A DNA stretch of 64,000 nt from Candidatus Thorarchaeota archaeon MP8T_1. Its GTDB lineage: Archaea; Asgardarchaeota; Thorarchaeia; Thorarchaeales; Thorarchaeaceae. The DNA is taken from positions 50,969 through 114,968 of the forward strand of contig PJER01000004.1 in assembly GCA_002825465.1 (NCBI GenBank), written 5' to 3'. A program made the position numbers and the translations under genes. Positions 28,152 to 35,433 of this stretch are shown piece by piece. Numbering within the stretch: the first letter of the stretch is position 1; each line of letters starts with the position of its first letter. Below the pieces are notes generated by a model. That model was not told the DNA's origin. It made no database searches and saw only the letters and a list, made by a program, of their open reading frames with translations.

Positions 28152-29147
28152 ATGCATATTGATGAAATCATCCCTCAAGACACAATCGAATGGCTACTGG
28201 GTCCAGAGAATCCAAGTGTTCGATTCTGGGCACTTCAGCAACTAGAGGGTAAAACACCAGAAGATGCAGATGTGATTGATGCACAGGAAGCCATAATGGC
28301 ATCATCATGTATACAGACTATTCTTAGAGAACAAAAAGGAGAGGGGCAATGGGTAAATTACAATGACATGTATAATCCAAAATATACTGCTACAACTCAC
28401 ACACTTCTAATCTTAGCAGAATTAGGTGCAAGAAGAGACCCTGCGATTGAGAAGGCTATCGAGTATCTATTCCAATTTCAACGTAACTCAGGACATTTCC
28501 TCATAGATCTCCCGAAGACAGAGAGAGGAAAGAATAGTACCAAAAATGATGGATGCTGCATAGACGGGAATATCCTATACTACCTGATTCATTTTGGATA
28601 CCTAGATGATCCGAGAACTGAGAAGTTGATTGAGTTCCAAGTCAATTATCACTCGGAAGATGTAGGGGGATGGCTCTGTCGCGCTTTTCCAATCAATCCG
28701 AAAAGTGTGTTTCCTAAGAACTGCTTCATGGGTGGAATAAAGGTCCTAAAAGCTCTAGCATCAATTCCGGAGAATCAACGTTCATCTGACTTAATTGGGA
28801 TAATCAGACAAGAGGTAGAACTCATCCTGGAGAATGACATTTTCAAGTATCTCAAGAATCCCGATGGTAGTAGAAAAGAAAAAGCAGGATGGAAACGTTT
28901 TGGATTCCCATTATTCTACCAATCAGATATACTCGAAGTTCTTGATGTCTTGACTTCACTTGGGGTGAGAGATGAGCGGATGCAAGAATCTATTGATCAT
29001 GTCATAGCTGTTAGAAATGCACTGGGCACTTGGAATCTCAAAGATACCTTCAATGGCAAAATGTACTGTGAAATAGAAGAAAAGAACAAACCGTCTAAGT
29101 GGATTACACTTAGAGCAGCTCGTGTTCTTACTAGATATTTTTCCTAA
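28152..29147 (+). CDS. Alpha/alpha-toroid (terpenoid cyclase/prenyltransferase-like) protein, unknown function
   Basis: A 331-residue soluble protein built from helical repeats. Segments such as TLLILAELGARRDPAIEKAI, followed by a Gln-rich turn, and the DGCCIDGNILYYLIHFGY repeat resemble the squalene-cyclase/prenyltransferase toroid fold. Several Cys and His residues (DGCC, GWLCRAF, KNCFMGG) could bind a metal. No catalytic DxDD motif was found, so cyclase activity is unlikely. Database entries of this type are often misnamed. Its function is open. Confidence 0.6.
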   Translation: MHIDEIIPQDTIEWLLGPENPSVRFWALQQLEGKTPEDADVIDAQEAIMASSCIQTILREQKGEGQWVNYNDMYNPKYTATTHTLLILAELGARRDPAIEKAIEYLFQFQRNSGHFLIDLPKTERGKNSTKNDGCCIDGNILYYLIHFGYLDDPRTEKLIEFQVNYHSEDVGGWLCRAFPINPKSVFPKNCFMGGIKVLKALASIPENQRSSDLIGIIRQEVELILENDIFKYLKNPDGSRKEKAGWKRFGFPLFYQSDILEVLDVLTSLGVRDERMQESIDHVIAVRNALGTWNLKDTFNGKMYCEIEEKNKPSKWITLRAARVLTRYFS

Positions 29148-29150
29148 TTT

Positions 29151-29660
29151 TTATCTACGTTCTTCAGGAATGATTACCTTGTATCCCATGTTAGATGGGT
29201 CTCCACGCATCTCCATAATACCGTGACCAAGTCCGTAACAGAAGACTGTTGGTTCAGGGATAATCTTGATGAAAACGAATTCCTTGTTCGAATCTTCAGC
29301 TTCTGTCTGCAGATTCATCCGTCCTATCCGAGTCTGACTCATTGCCCATTGTGCATCTGAGTCTGCAAATGGGACAATTTCTGCAGTCCCTCTGAACATG
29401 ACATAGCTTGCTGGAGCAAAACGTATCCAATAATGGGGAAAAGTGATTACAAGCGAAACATTCGGATTTTGCTTGATATTGCGCACCTTAGCATATTTTG
29501 CACCTACTACACAATAGAGTGCAAATAGCGATTCAGGAGGACCTACTGCATAGATAATTCCAGTACTATGAGGCCGATTTTTAGAATCTATTGTCGAGAT
29601 CACTCCAAAAGTCTTTTTTCGTACCTGTTGTTCAACAAAATCAAAATTTCTAGCTGTCAT
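29151..29660 (-). CDS. Pyridoxamine-phosphate-oxidase-like FMN split-barrel protein
   Basis: A 169-residue split-barrel flavoprotein candidate. The start RNFDFVEQQVRKKTFGVIST, then a GIIYAVGPPESLF strand, KNPNVSLVITFP-like central strand (NIKQNPNVSLVI) and the VMFRGTAEIV strand match the PNPOx-like family. F420-binding relatives are common in archaea, so the cofactor could be FMN, F420 or heme. It is convergent with the toroid gene with only 3 nt between stops. Confidence 0.78.
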   Translation of the reverse strand: MTARNFDFVEQQVRKKTFGVISTIDSKNRPHSTGIIYAVGPPESLFALYCVVGAKYAKVRNIKQNPNVSLVITFPHYWIRFAPASYVMFRGTAEIVPFADSDAQWAMSQTRIGRMNLQTEAEDSNKEFVFIKIIPEPTVFCYGLGHGIMEMRGDPSNMGYKVIIPEERR

Positions 29661-29797
29661 TGCATTTACACTATATCACGAACAGGGATTAATTTTCGTC
29701 TTAACAACCATATTATGATTCTCAGATATTAACACTTCAACCTCGCTCCACAAGGCTTTTCATTTCGTCAGGCACAGAAATAACACGTGACTGCCTC

Positions 29798-31258
29798 ATG
29801 ACTGATTTTAGCATATCGACCTATCCTAACGTTGCAGAGATCTACAACAGACTCGATACTCTGATGCAACTTCCTATCCATGGAATAAGACGCGATGCGA
29901 TGTCAAAGTATCTTGAGTACTTTGATACTCATTGTGCAAAGTCAAAAGAGATGGTCACTGAAGCCCGTGAATTCATCCCTGGTGGAGTCCAGCACAACTT
30001 AGCTTTCAATCATCCATTTCCTATTGTGATAGAGAGAGCTGATGATGCATATCTATGGGATATAGATGGCAACAAATACATTGACTTCCTTCAAGCTGGT
30101 GGTCCCACAATTCTGGGTAGCAACTACAAACCTGTGCGCGATAAGATCATCAAGTTGATTGAAGAACAAGCACCAGTTACTGGACTCTTCTCCGAGTATG
30201 AGTTCCTACTGGCTAAGGAAATCAACAAACACCTGCCATCGGTCGAGATGTTCCGAATGCTCGGAAGTGGAACAGAGGCAGTGATGGGTGCGATTCGTGT
30301 TGCACGTCTAGCAAGTAAACGAAAGAAGATTATCAAGCTCGGTGGTGGGTACCATGGCTGGAGTGACCAGATGGTCTACGGGCTCCATATTCCTGGTACA
30401 GGAGGATTTGAAGCCCATGGCATTCCAAAGGGCTGTAGGAAGAATACACAGGAGATCTATCCTAACAAAATCGGAGCTCTCAAGAAGAATCTCTCTAGGA
30501 ACAAGCTAAAAGGTGGGACCGCTGCAGTGATTGTTGAGCCAATGGGACCAGAGTCAGGAACGCGTCCTGTAGATCCTGAGTACATTAAGGAGATTAGAGA
30601 ACTCTGCGATGATTATGATGTCTTTCTTATATTCGATGAAGTAGTGACATTTGGAAGAATTGGACTGTCTGGTGCTCAAGGCTACTTTGATATCAAGCCT
30701 GATTTGACAATCTTTGGAAAAGTTATAGCAGGAGGTTATCCCGGCGCAGGAGGAGTGGGAGGAAGAAGGGACATCATGGAGCATTTAGCAGCTGGGATTG
30801 AGAGTGGGAAGAAGAGAGCGTATGTAGGTGGAACACTTGCAGCAAGTCCTATCAGCTCCGCAGCAGGATACTACACGATTCAAGAGATGGAAAAGACCAA
30901 TGCTTGCCAAAAAGCAGGACGCGCTGCAGACCGATTGACTGCAGGACTTGAAGAACTCATCCAAGAGAATCATTTACCATACGTAGGATACAATCAGGGT
31001 GCAATATGTCATCTTGAAACTGTCGGAGCAATGTTTGTGGAAATCAACTATCTAAAGATCAAATCAGTACTCCGGGAGATAAAAGCACGGAAATTCGCGA
31101 TGGAAGAAATGGGCGCTGCTTACATGGCGGAGGGCATCGTCACACTGGGAGGTTCACGAATGTACACAAGCATGGCTGATACTGATGAGGTCGTAGATGA
31201 TGCACTAACTCGATTTGCCCGAGTCTTCGAAAATGCAGAAAAACACGGAAATGACTAA
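29798..31258 (+). CDS. Class III aminotransferase, glutamate-1-semialdehyde aminomutase-like
   Basis: A 486-residue PLP enzyme. PLP-binding features are the GSGTEAVMGAIRVAR segment, IFDEVVTFGRI (Asp that pairs with the pyridine nitrogen) and the Lys in FGKVIAGGYP. The sequence RMLGSGTEA and GGYHGW are typical of HemL-like aminotransferases. At 486 residues it is about 50 longer than HemL, with an extended N-terminus, and no heme genes are nearby, so it is better called HemL-like than HemL. It may transaminate or shift amino groups on a small keto acid. Confidence 0.85.
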   Translation: MTDFSISTYPNVAEIYNRLDTLMQLPIHGIRRDAMSKYLEYFDTHCAKSKEMVTEAREFIPGGVQHNLAFNHPFPIVIERADDAYLWDIDGNKYIDFLQAGGPTILGSNYKPVRDKIIKLIEEQAPVTGLFSEYEFLLAKEINKHLPSVEMFRMLGSGTEAVMGAIRVARLASKRKKIIKLGGGYHGWSDQMVYGLHIPGTGGFEAHGIPKGCRKNTQEIYPNKIGALKKNLSRNKLKGGTAAVIVEPMGPESGTRPVDPEYIKEIRELCDDYDVFLIFDEVVTFGRIGLSGAQGYFDIKPDLTIFGKVIAGGYPGAGGVGGRRDIMEHLAAGIESGKKRAYVGGTLAASPISSAAGYYTIQEMEKTNACQKAGRAADRLTAGLEELIQENHLPYVGYNQGAICHLETVGAMFVEINYLKIKSVLREIKARKFAMEEMGAAYMAEGIVTLGGSRMYTSMADTDEVVDDALTRFARVFENAEKHGND

Positions 31259-31267
31259 CGCCTACCA

Positions 31268-31876
31268 TTAGAAGGTCCCATTGAAAGTATCGATGTATGA
31301 TGGAGAGGTTAGATAGTCATATAGAGGATCAAGATGTGAATCGATATACTCCTTCTTGACGCGTCCTGAGAAATCAAACTCAACTCCTTCCATCTCGAGA
31401 ATTCGTCTCTTCATCTCAAGTCCACCTTGGAATCCGCCCAATGTCCGATCAGTCCGAATTGCTCTATGACAGGGAATAAGTATAGGAAATGGATTACGAG
31501 CTAGAGCATTGCCAACTGCGCGATATGCAGTTGAATCAATCTTTCTTGCTACACTTCTATATGTTGCTACTTTTCCATAAGGAATTGACCACTCTGCTTT
31601 GAGTACTTCAATCTGGAATGGATAACACACTGAGAGATCAAGCATATCAAGAGGGAATTTGACGCGTTCACCATTGAAGTAATCTGCCAACATATCTGCC
31701 ACCAGGTCAAGCGGTGTAGATGAAGCTCTAGCTTCTGGATACCTCGATTGCACAGCTTGAAGGGCATCCATCTTTGTACGGGGAAGAAGTATTCCAACTA
31801 TTCCAGCTTTAATTATATCACGATGAATGACACTGACATGACCAAATGTAGTCTCTACTAGTGTGAAATACATCAT
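31268..31876 (-). CDS. ogt: Methylated-DNA-protein-cysteine methyltransferase
   Basis: A 202-residue O6-alkylguanine-DNA alkyltransferase. The acceptor motif is PCHRAIR, a PCHRV variant, followed by LGGFQGGLEMKRRILEMEG; the preceding IPYGKVATYRSVA and RAVGNALARNPFPI helices form the DNA-binding part. It transfers methyl groups from O6-methylguanine to its own Cys. About 100 nt separates it from the ArsR gene upstream on the same strand, so co-transcription is uncertain. Confidence 0.92.
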   Translation of the reverse strand: MMYFTLVETTFGHVSVIHRDIIKAGIVGILLPRTKMDALQAVQSRYPEARASSTPLDLVADMLADYFNGERVKFPLDMLDLSVCYPFQIEVLKAEWSIPYGKVATYRSVARKIDSTAYRAVGNALARNPFPILIPCHRAIRTDRTLGGFQGGLEMKRRILEMEGVEFDFSGRVKKEYIDSHLDPLYDYLTSPSYIDTFNGTF

Positions 31877-31978
31877 CTAATCTCCTGAAGCAAGAGTGGT
31901 AAGTATGTCCTTGAAGTTAAGCATTCTACTCTGATTCTCCGAGAGAACCAAGTTGCATCGAATTATTTGATACCTTCA

Positions 31979-32269
31979 CTACCTCGCTTGTGTTGCTAGA
32001 TGTCTCATAATATCTAAAGCTTTCAAGATATCAGGATTAGAGATTGAATACAACTTTCTTGTTCCATCACGCCTTACTGAAAGGATTCCAGAGCGAACAA
32101 GTTGTGAAAGGTATGAGGAAACGGTGGATTGCGAGTGGCCAATTGCGGGAAAGATATCGCACTGACACATCTCACCATCAAGCACCAGTTCTACTATTTG
32201 AAGACGTACAGGATTGCTTAGTGCTTTGTGAAATTCAGCACGCCACATAAGACCAGCTTCTTCACTCAT
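31979..32269 (-). CDS. ArsR-family winged-helix repressor
   Basis: A 96-residue ArsR/SmtB-type regulator. The wHTH is clear: FHKALSNPVRLQIVELVLDGE, then CQCDIFPAIGHSQSTVSSYLSQL and the wing SVRRDGTRKLYSI. A Cys-x-Cys pair (MCQCDI) sits exactly where ArsR proteins place the arsenic/metal thiolate ligands (ELCVCDL-type), so thiol or metal(loid) sensing is plausible. It is the last gene of the DGC/lipoyl operon, 6 nt after the preceding gene, and probably represses it through the inverted repeat at 34615-34638. Confidence 0.88.
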   Translation of the reverse strand: MSEEAGLMWRAEFHKALSNPVRLQIVELVLDGEMCQCDIFPAIGHSQSTVSSYLSQLVRSGILSVRRDGTRKLYSISNPDILKALDIMRHLATQAR

Positions 32270-32275
32270 TATAAC

Positions 32276-32683
32276 TCACTTCCAGTTGTTTCTAATTTCA
32301 TCTACATGGCAAGCAATATCATTAGAAAGTTTCTCAACAAGATCTGAACTGGTTTCTTGAATATGCCATTTCTCTTCATCCTTGAGACAGGAAAACTCGG
32401 GATAATCTTCAAGATTGATCTCAACCGTTGGCTTGTTGCTAAATCGTGTAGTACCAATGGCAGCACAGAGCTTTCCGCAACCATCTACTGTGATAGTCGG
32501 AAATCTTCTTGCAAATCCACGTTCACCCTCCCCACCTGCGAGGAATAGCGGGAGACATATGGTTACAGTCGCGTCTGGTCGTAAATTATGAAGGACTTGT
32601 AATGTAGCTTCTCGTGAGATATTTCCTCCAGGGCAATCTTCTCCACTACAGGAGATTATTCCAACTTTCGGTAATTCACTCAT
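32276..32683 (-). CDS. DGC-domain putative zinc-binding protein, copy 3
   Basis: A DGC-family protein of about 135 residues. Conserved Cys residues lie in SCSGEDCPGG near the N-terminus, TICLPLFLAGG in the middle and VDGCGKLCA. Such Cys sets are thought to bind zinc or other thiophilic metal, though the biochemical role of the family is not established. ATG 32683 overlaps the previous gene's stop by 8 nt; a further start at 32713 would overlap more. It is the third DGC module in a row and has extra Cys compared with copy 2. Confidence 0.8.
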   Translation of the reverse strand: MSELPKVGIISCSGEDCPGGNISREATLQVLHNLRPDATVTICLPLFLAGGEGERGFARRFPTITVDGCGKLCAAIGTTRFSNKPTVEINLEDYPEFSCLKDEEKWHIQETSSDLVEKLSNDIACHVDEIRNNWK

Positions 32684-33074
32684 CTCTATCACTTCCCTCT
32701 TCCAGAATGACATTTACAATATCCTTTGCTAAAAGCACACCATCAGGTCCAATATCCAGGACAGAACCAGGTTTGTGGTCAGTATTCCTTGCTAATATTT
32801 TAGGAACCATAACCTCCATGGCAACATCCACGCCTGTGCGTTCAACAGATAAGGTTGCACATTTTTTCGGGCACCCATCAATCGTATACACACGTGATCG
32901 TTTGAGGAGATTGATTGCCTCTTGATCACCTGCGACAAGAAGTGGCAGGCAAATTGTTCTATAGTTCTCTTGATGGTCAGATTCAGTTAATTGATATGTT
33001 GCTTCTCTTGCAACAGTTCCGAATGCCTTCCCAATTCCACTACACGGAATGACTACTCGTTTTGCATCATTCAT
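32676..33074 (-). CDS. DGC-domain putative zinc-binding protein, copy 2
   Basis: A 132-residue DGC-family protein with Cys in PCSGIGKAFG, TICLPLLVAGD and IDGCPKKCATL. The TICLPL and DGC blocks align well with copy 3, so these arose by duplication, but copy 2 lacks the second N-terminal Cys (GEDC in copy 3). Its start overlaps the stop of the DGC-lipoyl fusion gene by 4 nt, indicating coupled translation. It may form a complex with its neighbours. Confidence 0.8.
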   Translation of the reverse strand: MNDAKRVVIPCSGIGKAFGTVAREATYQLTESDHQENYRTICLPLLVAGDQEAINLLKRSRVYTIDGCPKKCATLSVERTGVDVAMEVMVPKILARNTDHKPGSVLDIGPDGVLLAKDIVNVILEEGSDRDE

Positions 33075-33919
33075 TTAGACACCTTCTTTCCCAATTCATG
33101 CTTAGCTTTCTCAACACCATAGGTCAAGTATTCATCTGCTGTCTTCAATAGATCCAATTCACTGCTGTCATCTGGTCGTATAACATACAACCAACCACTT
33201 TCGTATGGATTTTCATTAACAAGTTCAGGATTATCATCAAGTGCGTTATTCTTCTCAATGACTGTTCCTGATATCGGAGATATAATCTCCATGGCAATTT
33301 TTGTTGATTCAAAGGAACCCAATTCGTCACCAAATTCCACTTTGGTTCCAATCTCAGCGAGTTCAACAAAATAAACATCAGAAACCATCTGTTGAAGTAG
33401 GTCTGAGAGACCTATTCTAACAAGATCGTTTTCTCGTTGAACCCAAAAGTCATTGTCAGAGTAGAGAAGTCCTTTCTTTACTCTGAGAATGAATTTATCG
33501 ATCATCTCAGTAAGATAATCTCCCTCCAGTTGATCTGTATCAATTGTTTTCTCGATATTAGTTACTTTAGTGCGTAGGAGTTTGAATATCATGCCAACAA
33601 TAGTTGTCACTTTTTTATCGAGTTCCAATTTCTCAAAATCCGGAATTGCAGATACTTCAATAGATTCAAACCCTCGTGTGTGATATTTCTCTACCATTTT
33701 TGATGCACATTGCACACTGCATCCATCGATGCAAACAATATCAGAAGTTCTCAAATCTTTGAGTTCTCCAGGACGTTCAGAAGATAGAGCTCCAATACTC
33801 CCAATATTGATTGAAGTGTCCTCCTTGAGCAAGTAATCGGCTACTAGTCGAGAGATTCTTCCACCAGGACGGTCATATCCAGCACAAGGGAGAACATATT
33901 TCGTACTCATGTCTGCCAC
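33071..33919 (-). CDS. DGC domain fused to a GcvH-type lipoyl domain
   Basis: A 282-residue fusion. Residues 8-115 are a DGC domain (PCAGYDRPGG with Cys12; CIDGCSVQCA with Cys63, Cys67 and Cys71). Residues 145-255 are a glycine-cleavage H-like lipoyl domain: DNDFWV, VRIGLSDLLQQ, GDELGSFESTKIAMEI and SPISGTVIEKN. Lys207 in ESTK occupies the lipoylated position. The fusion puts a swinging dithiol next to a Cys-rich metal-binding module. The start is GTG 33919 or ATG 33910. The ferredoxin gene ends 4 nt upstream and the next DGC gene overlaps the stop. A lipoyl shuttle for electrons, sulfur or arsenic is my inference. Confidence 0.88.
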   Translation of the reverse strand: MADMSTKYVLPCAGYDRPGGRISRLVADYLLKEDTSINIGSIGALSSERPGELKDLRTSDIVCIDGCSVQCASKMVEKYHTRGFESIEVSAIPDFEKLELDKKVTTIVGMIFKLLRTKVTNIEKTIDTDQLEGDYLTEMIDKFILRVKKGLLYSDNDFWVQRENDLVRIGLSDLLQQMVSDVYFVELAEIGTKVEFGDELGSFESTKIAMEIISPISGTVIEKNNALDDNPELVNENPYESGWLYVIRPDDSSELDLLKTADEYLTYGVEKAKHELGKKVSK

Positions 33920-33923
33920 AATC

Positions 33924-34229
33924 CTACGTAGAACGAGAGTCTTTGATGATTTTCAAAATGTCTGATTTGTTTGGAAAAGAGAGAGCATCCTTTGGGCACA
34001 TCTTCTGACAAGCTCTACAGAATACAACGCAATTGAATTTATTTTCAACTTCAATCAATTTGAGATCAGCAGATGGTTTGTACACCTGATGCGGACAGAA
34101 TTTCAGACAATCAAATTCTCTAGAGCAACCATCGCACTTGCTAGTATCAATTGTAGGCCACCAAGGTATCTTCTCACGAGAAACACCCATAAACGTACTA
34201 CCAATTCCTCCCTCAGACATCGTAACCAT
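33924..34229 (-). CDS. Ferredoxin-like iron-sulfur protein
   Basis: A 101-residue protein with two Cys clusters. The first is IDTSKCDGCSREFDCLKFCP (C-x2-C-x5-C-x3-C), the second is NCVVFCRACQKMCP. Both fit [4Fe-4S] binding, with insertions relative to the canonical 2[4Fe-4S] ferredoxin. The start overlaps the HdrA-like gene by 17 nt. It could carry electrons between the HdrA-like domain protein and the lipoyl protein encoded next. Confidence 0.82.
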   Translation of the reverse strand: MVTMSEGGIGSTFMGVSREKIPWWPTIDTSKCDGCSREFDCLKFCPHQVYKPSADLKLIEVENKFNCVVFCRACQKMCPKDALSFPNKSDILKIIKDSRST

Positions 34230-34590
34230 TCTCCTTCAATGCGTTGAGAACCAATTGAAATGCCTCATCTGTGGTCATATCGCGAACATCTAAAGGAATA
34301 AGATCCTTCTTAGCATCAAGACCCACTTTTTGAAATGCGTCTCGAAACATTTTGTACTGCATCACTGGAGCACATCCTCCAATGATGACCTTTTCACCAG
34401 CTTTGAGAGTGCTTTCCAGATATCTATCTCCATCCTCCTCGCAAAGTTGAGGATGAATTACCCCATATTTCACTGGGAGTTCCATTCGCACGCGATTGAT
34501 AAAATCCCACATATCCATTTTTGCGAAACCAGGACATTTTCCTGTACAGACACAGAAGAGGAATGCTGGACGGTCAGTATCTTCAATCAT
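34213..34590 (-). CDS. Stand-alone HdrA N-terminal-like iron-sulfur domain
   Basis: This product of about 125 residues resembles only the N-terminal domain of heterodisulfide reductase HdrA. Shared features are the opening Cys group CVCTGKCPG, HPQLCEEDGDRYLEST and VIIGGCAPVMQYKMFRDAFQKVGL, which parallels the CSEDG...CSPRTHEPTFRKAL pattern of HdrA. The FAD domain of HdrA is missing, so it cannot bifurcate electrons on its own. ATG 34590 follows GGTG by 6 nt; an in-frame GTG lies at 34599. It is the first gene of the DGC/lipoyl operon. Confidence 0.75.
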   Translation of the reverse strand: MIEDTDRPAFLFCVCTGKCPGFAKMDMWDFINRVRMELPVKYGVIHPQLCEEDGDRYLESTLKAGEKVIIGGCAPVMQYKMFRDAFQKVGLDAKKDLIPLDVRDMTTDEAFQLVLNALKENGYDV

Positions 34591-34614
34591 GTTGAACACC
34601 GCTAAAACCTAATC

Positions 34615-34638
34615 AAATATCGAATAATCTCGATATTT
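34615..34638. promoter_or_regulatory. Perfect inverted repeat, likely ArsR operator
   Basis: AAATATCGA at 34615-34623 and TCGATATTT at 34630-34638 form a perfect 9-6-9 palindrome. It lies 25-48 nt upstream of the first gene of the DGC/lipoyl operon and overlaps the likely TATA box (ATTTAAATAT on the minus strand, about 34635-34644). A bound dimer would block TBP. The operon's own ArsR is the obvious ligand. Confidence 0.65.
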
Positions 34639-34667
34639 AAATAATTGGATGGTACTAATGAGCACAT

Positions 34668-34687
34668 CAGAATAATTTGATATTCTG
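34668..34687. promoter_or_regulatory. Second inverted repeat upstream of the DGC/lipoyl operon
   Basis: CAGAATA (34668-34674) and TATTCTG (34681-34687) flank a 6-nt spacer. The centre is 51 nt from that of the operator at 34615-34638, about five helical turns. It could be an auxiliary operator, or a hairpin after the Lrp gene that ends at 34750, but no T-tract follows it. Confidence 0.4.
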
Positions 34688-34749
34688 TCAAGGTTAAATT
34701 GACTAAATTGGAAGACTACTTCAATGATAGGAAAGCCAATCATTTCCAT

Positions 34750-35217
34750 TTAATCTAGAGAGAGTCTTGGATCCTCTTTAATGAGCTTTCCAACAACAGA
34801 GGTGGAAGATTGTTTGATGCCTTTTATCTGCAATACTTGGTCCATGATTTTCATAAATTCTTCACGATTCTTCGAACGAGTCATAACTAGAAAATCTGAA
34901 TCACCGAGAATAAGGTAGACAGCCCAAACACCATTTATCTGTGAAAGTTGATCTCCAATGGCATTGTAATATCCTGGCGTAAGTTCTATCCTTAGTCGAG
35001 TGATTGCTATGTACTCCATGTCCAATTTCTCAGGTTTTAATTTTGCATAGTAGCCTTCGATAATTTCTGCTCGTTCGAGTCGTTTCAATCGATAGTGAAC
35101 TGTAGAAGTTGGGGCCCCTACCTTGTCTGCTATATCTTGTAATGGAGTTCGACATTCATTTTGAAGTTCTTTTAAAATCAATATGTCCAAATCGTCAAGC
35201 ATCGTCTTTTTGGTCAT
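34750..35217 (-). CDS. Lrp/AsnC-family transcriptional regulator
   Basis: A 155-residue Lrp-type regulator. The HTH is LDDLDILILKELQNECRTPLQDIADKVGAPTSTVHYRLKRLE (residues about 6-48, shown in two runs here: ILILKELQNECRTPL and DIADKVGAPTSTVHYRLKRL); the RAM ligand domain follows. I start at ATG 35217 (MTKKTMLDD), as the longer frame to 35313 adds no recognisable domain. It is divergent from an EamA transporter, so control of amino-acid export is a reasonable guess. Confidence 0.88.
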   Translation of the reverse strand: MTKKTMLDDLDILILKELQNECRTPLQDIADKVGAPTSTVHYRLKRLERAEIIEGYYAKLKPEKLDMEYIAITRLRIELTPGYYNAIGDQLSQINGVWAVYLILGDSDFLVMTRSKNREEFMKIMDQVLQIKGIKQSSTSVVGKLIKEDPRLSLD

Positions 35218-35317
35218 TATTGTCACAGCCCTATTGAAATCATTACTGTAAAAACATATCATTGTAGTTAAAAAAGCTGTGAAAATTGGGGATTGATATT
35301 GAATCTGTGCCAAAACT

Positions 35318-35334
35318 TGCGATATACTATCGCA
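35318..35334. promoter_or_regulatory. Palindrome between Lrp regulator and EamA exporter
   Basis: TGCGATA and TATCGCA flank TAC in a perfect 7-3-7 inverted repeat within the roughly 215-nt divergent region. The 17-nt size and 3-nt spacer fit Lrp/AsnC half-site geometry, so it may be the binding site of the adjacent regulator. Confidence 0.45.
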
Positions 35335-35433
35335 CCAAATGTTTATGATTTGCTTATTCTTGAAAAATAGAGTTCATACTAGAAATCAGGAAACATTTTC
35401 AATTATTGAACTAATATTGGAGAATACAGGTCT

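Noticed and set aside
28152..29147. Calling the toroid protein a terpene cyclase or a nitrogen-fixation protein
   Set aside because: No DxDD or other catalytic motif and no nitrogenase genes are present.
29798..31258. Naming the aminotransferase HemL
   Set aside because: It is about 50 residues too long and has no heme-pathway context; only a family-level call is supported.
35218..35313. N-terminal extension of the Lrp regulator
   Set aside because: The HTH begins right after the ATG at 35217, and the extension would run towards the divergent promoter.
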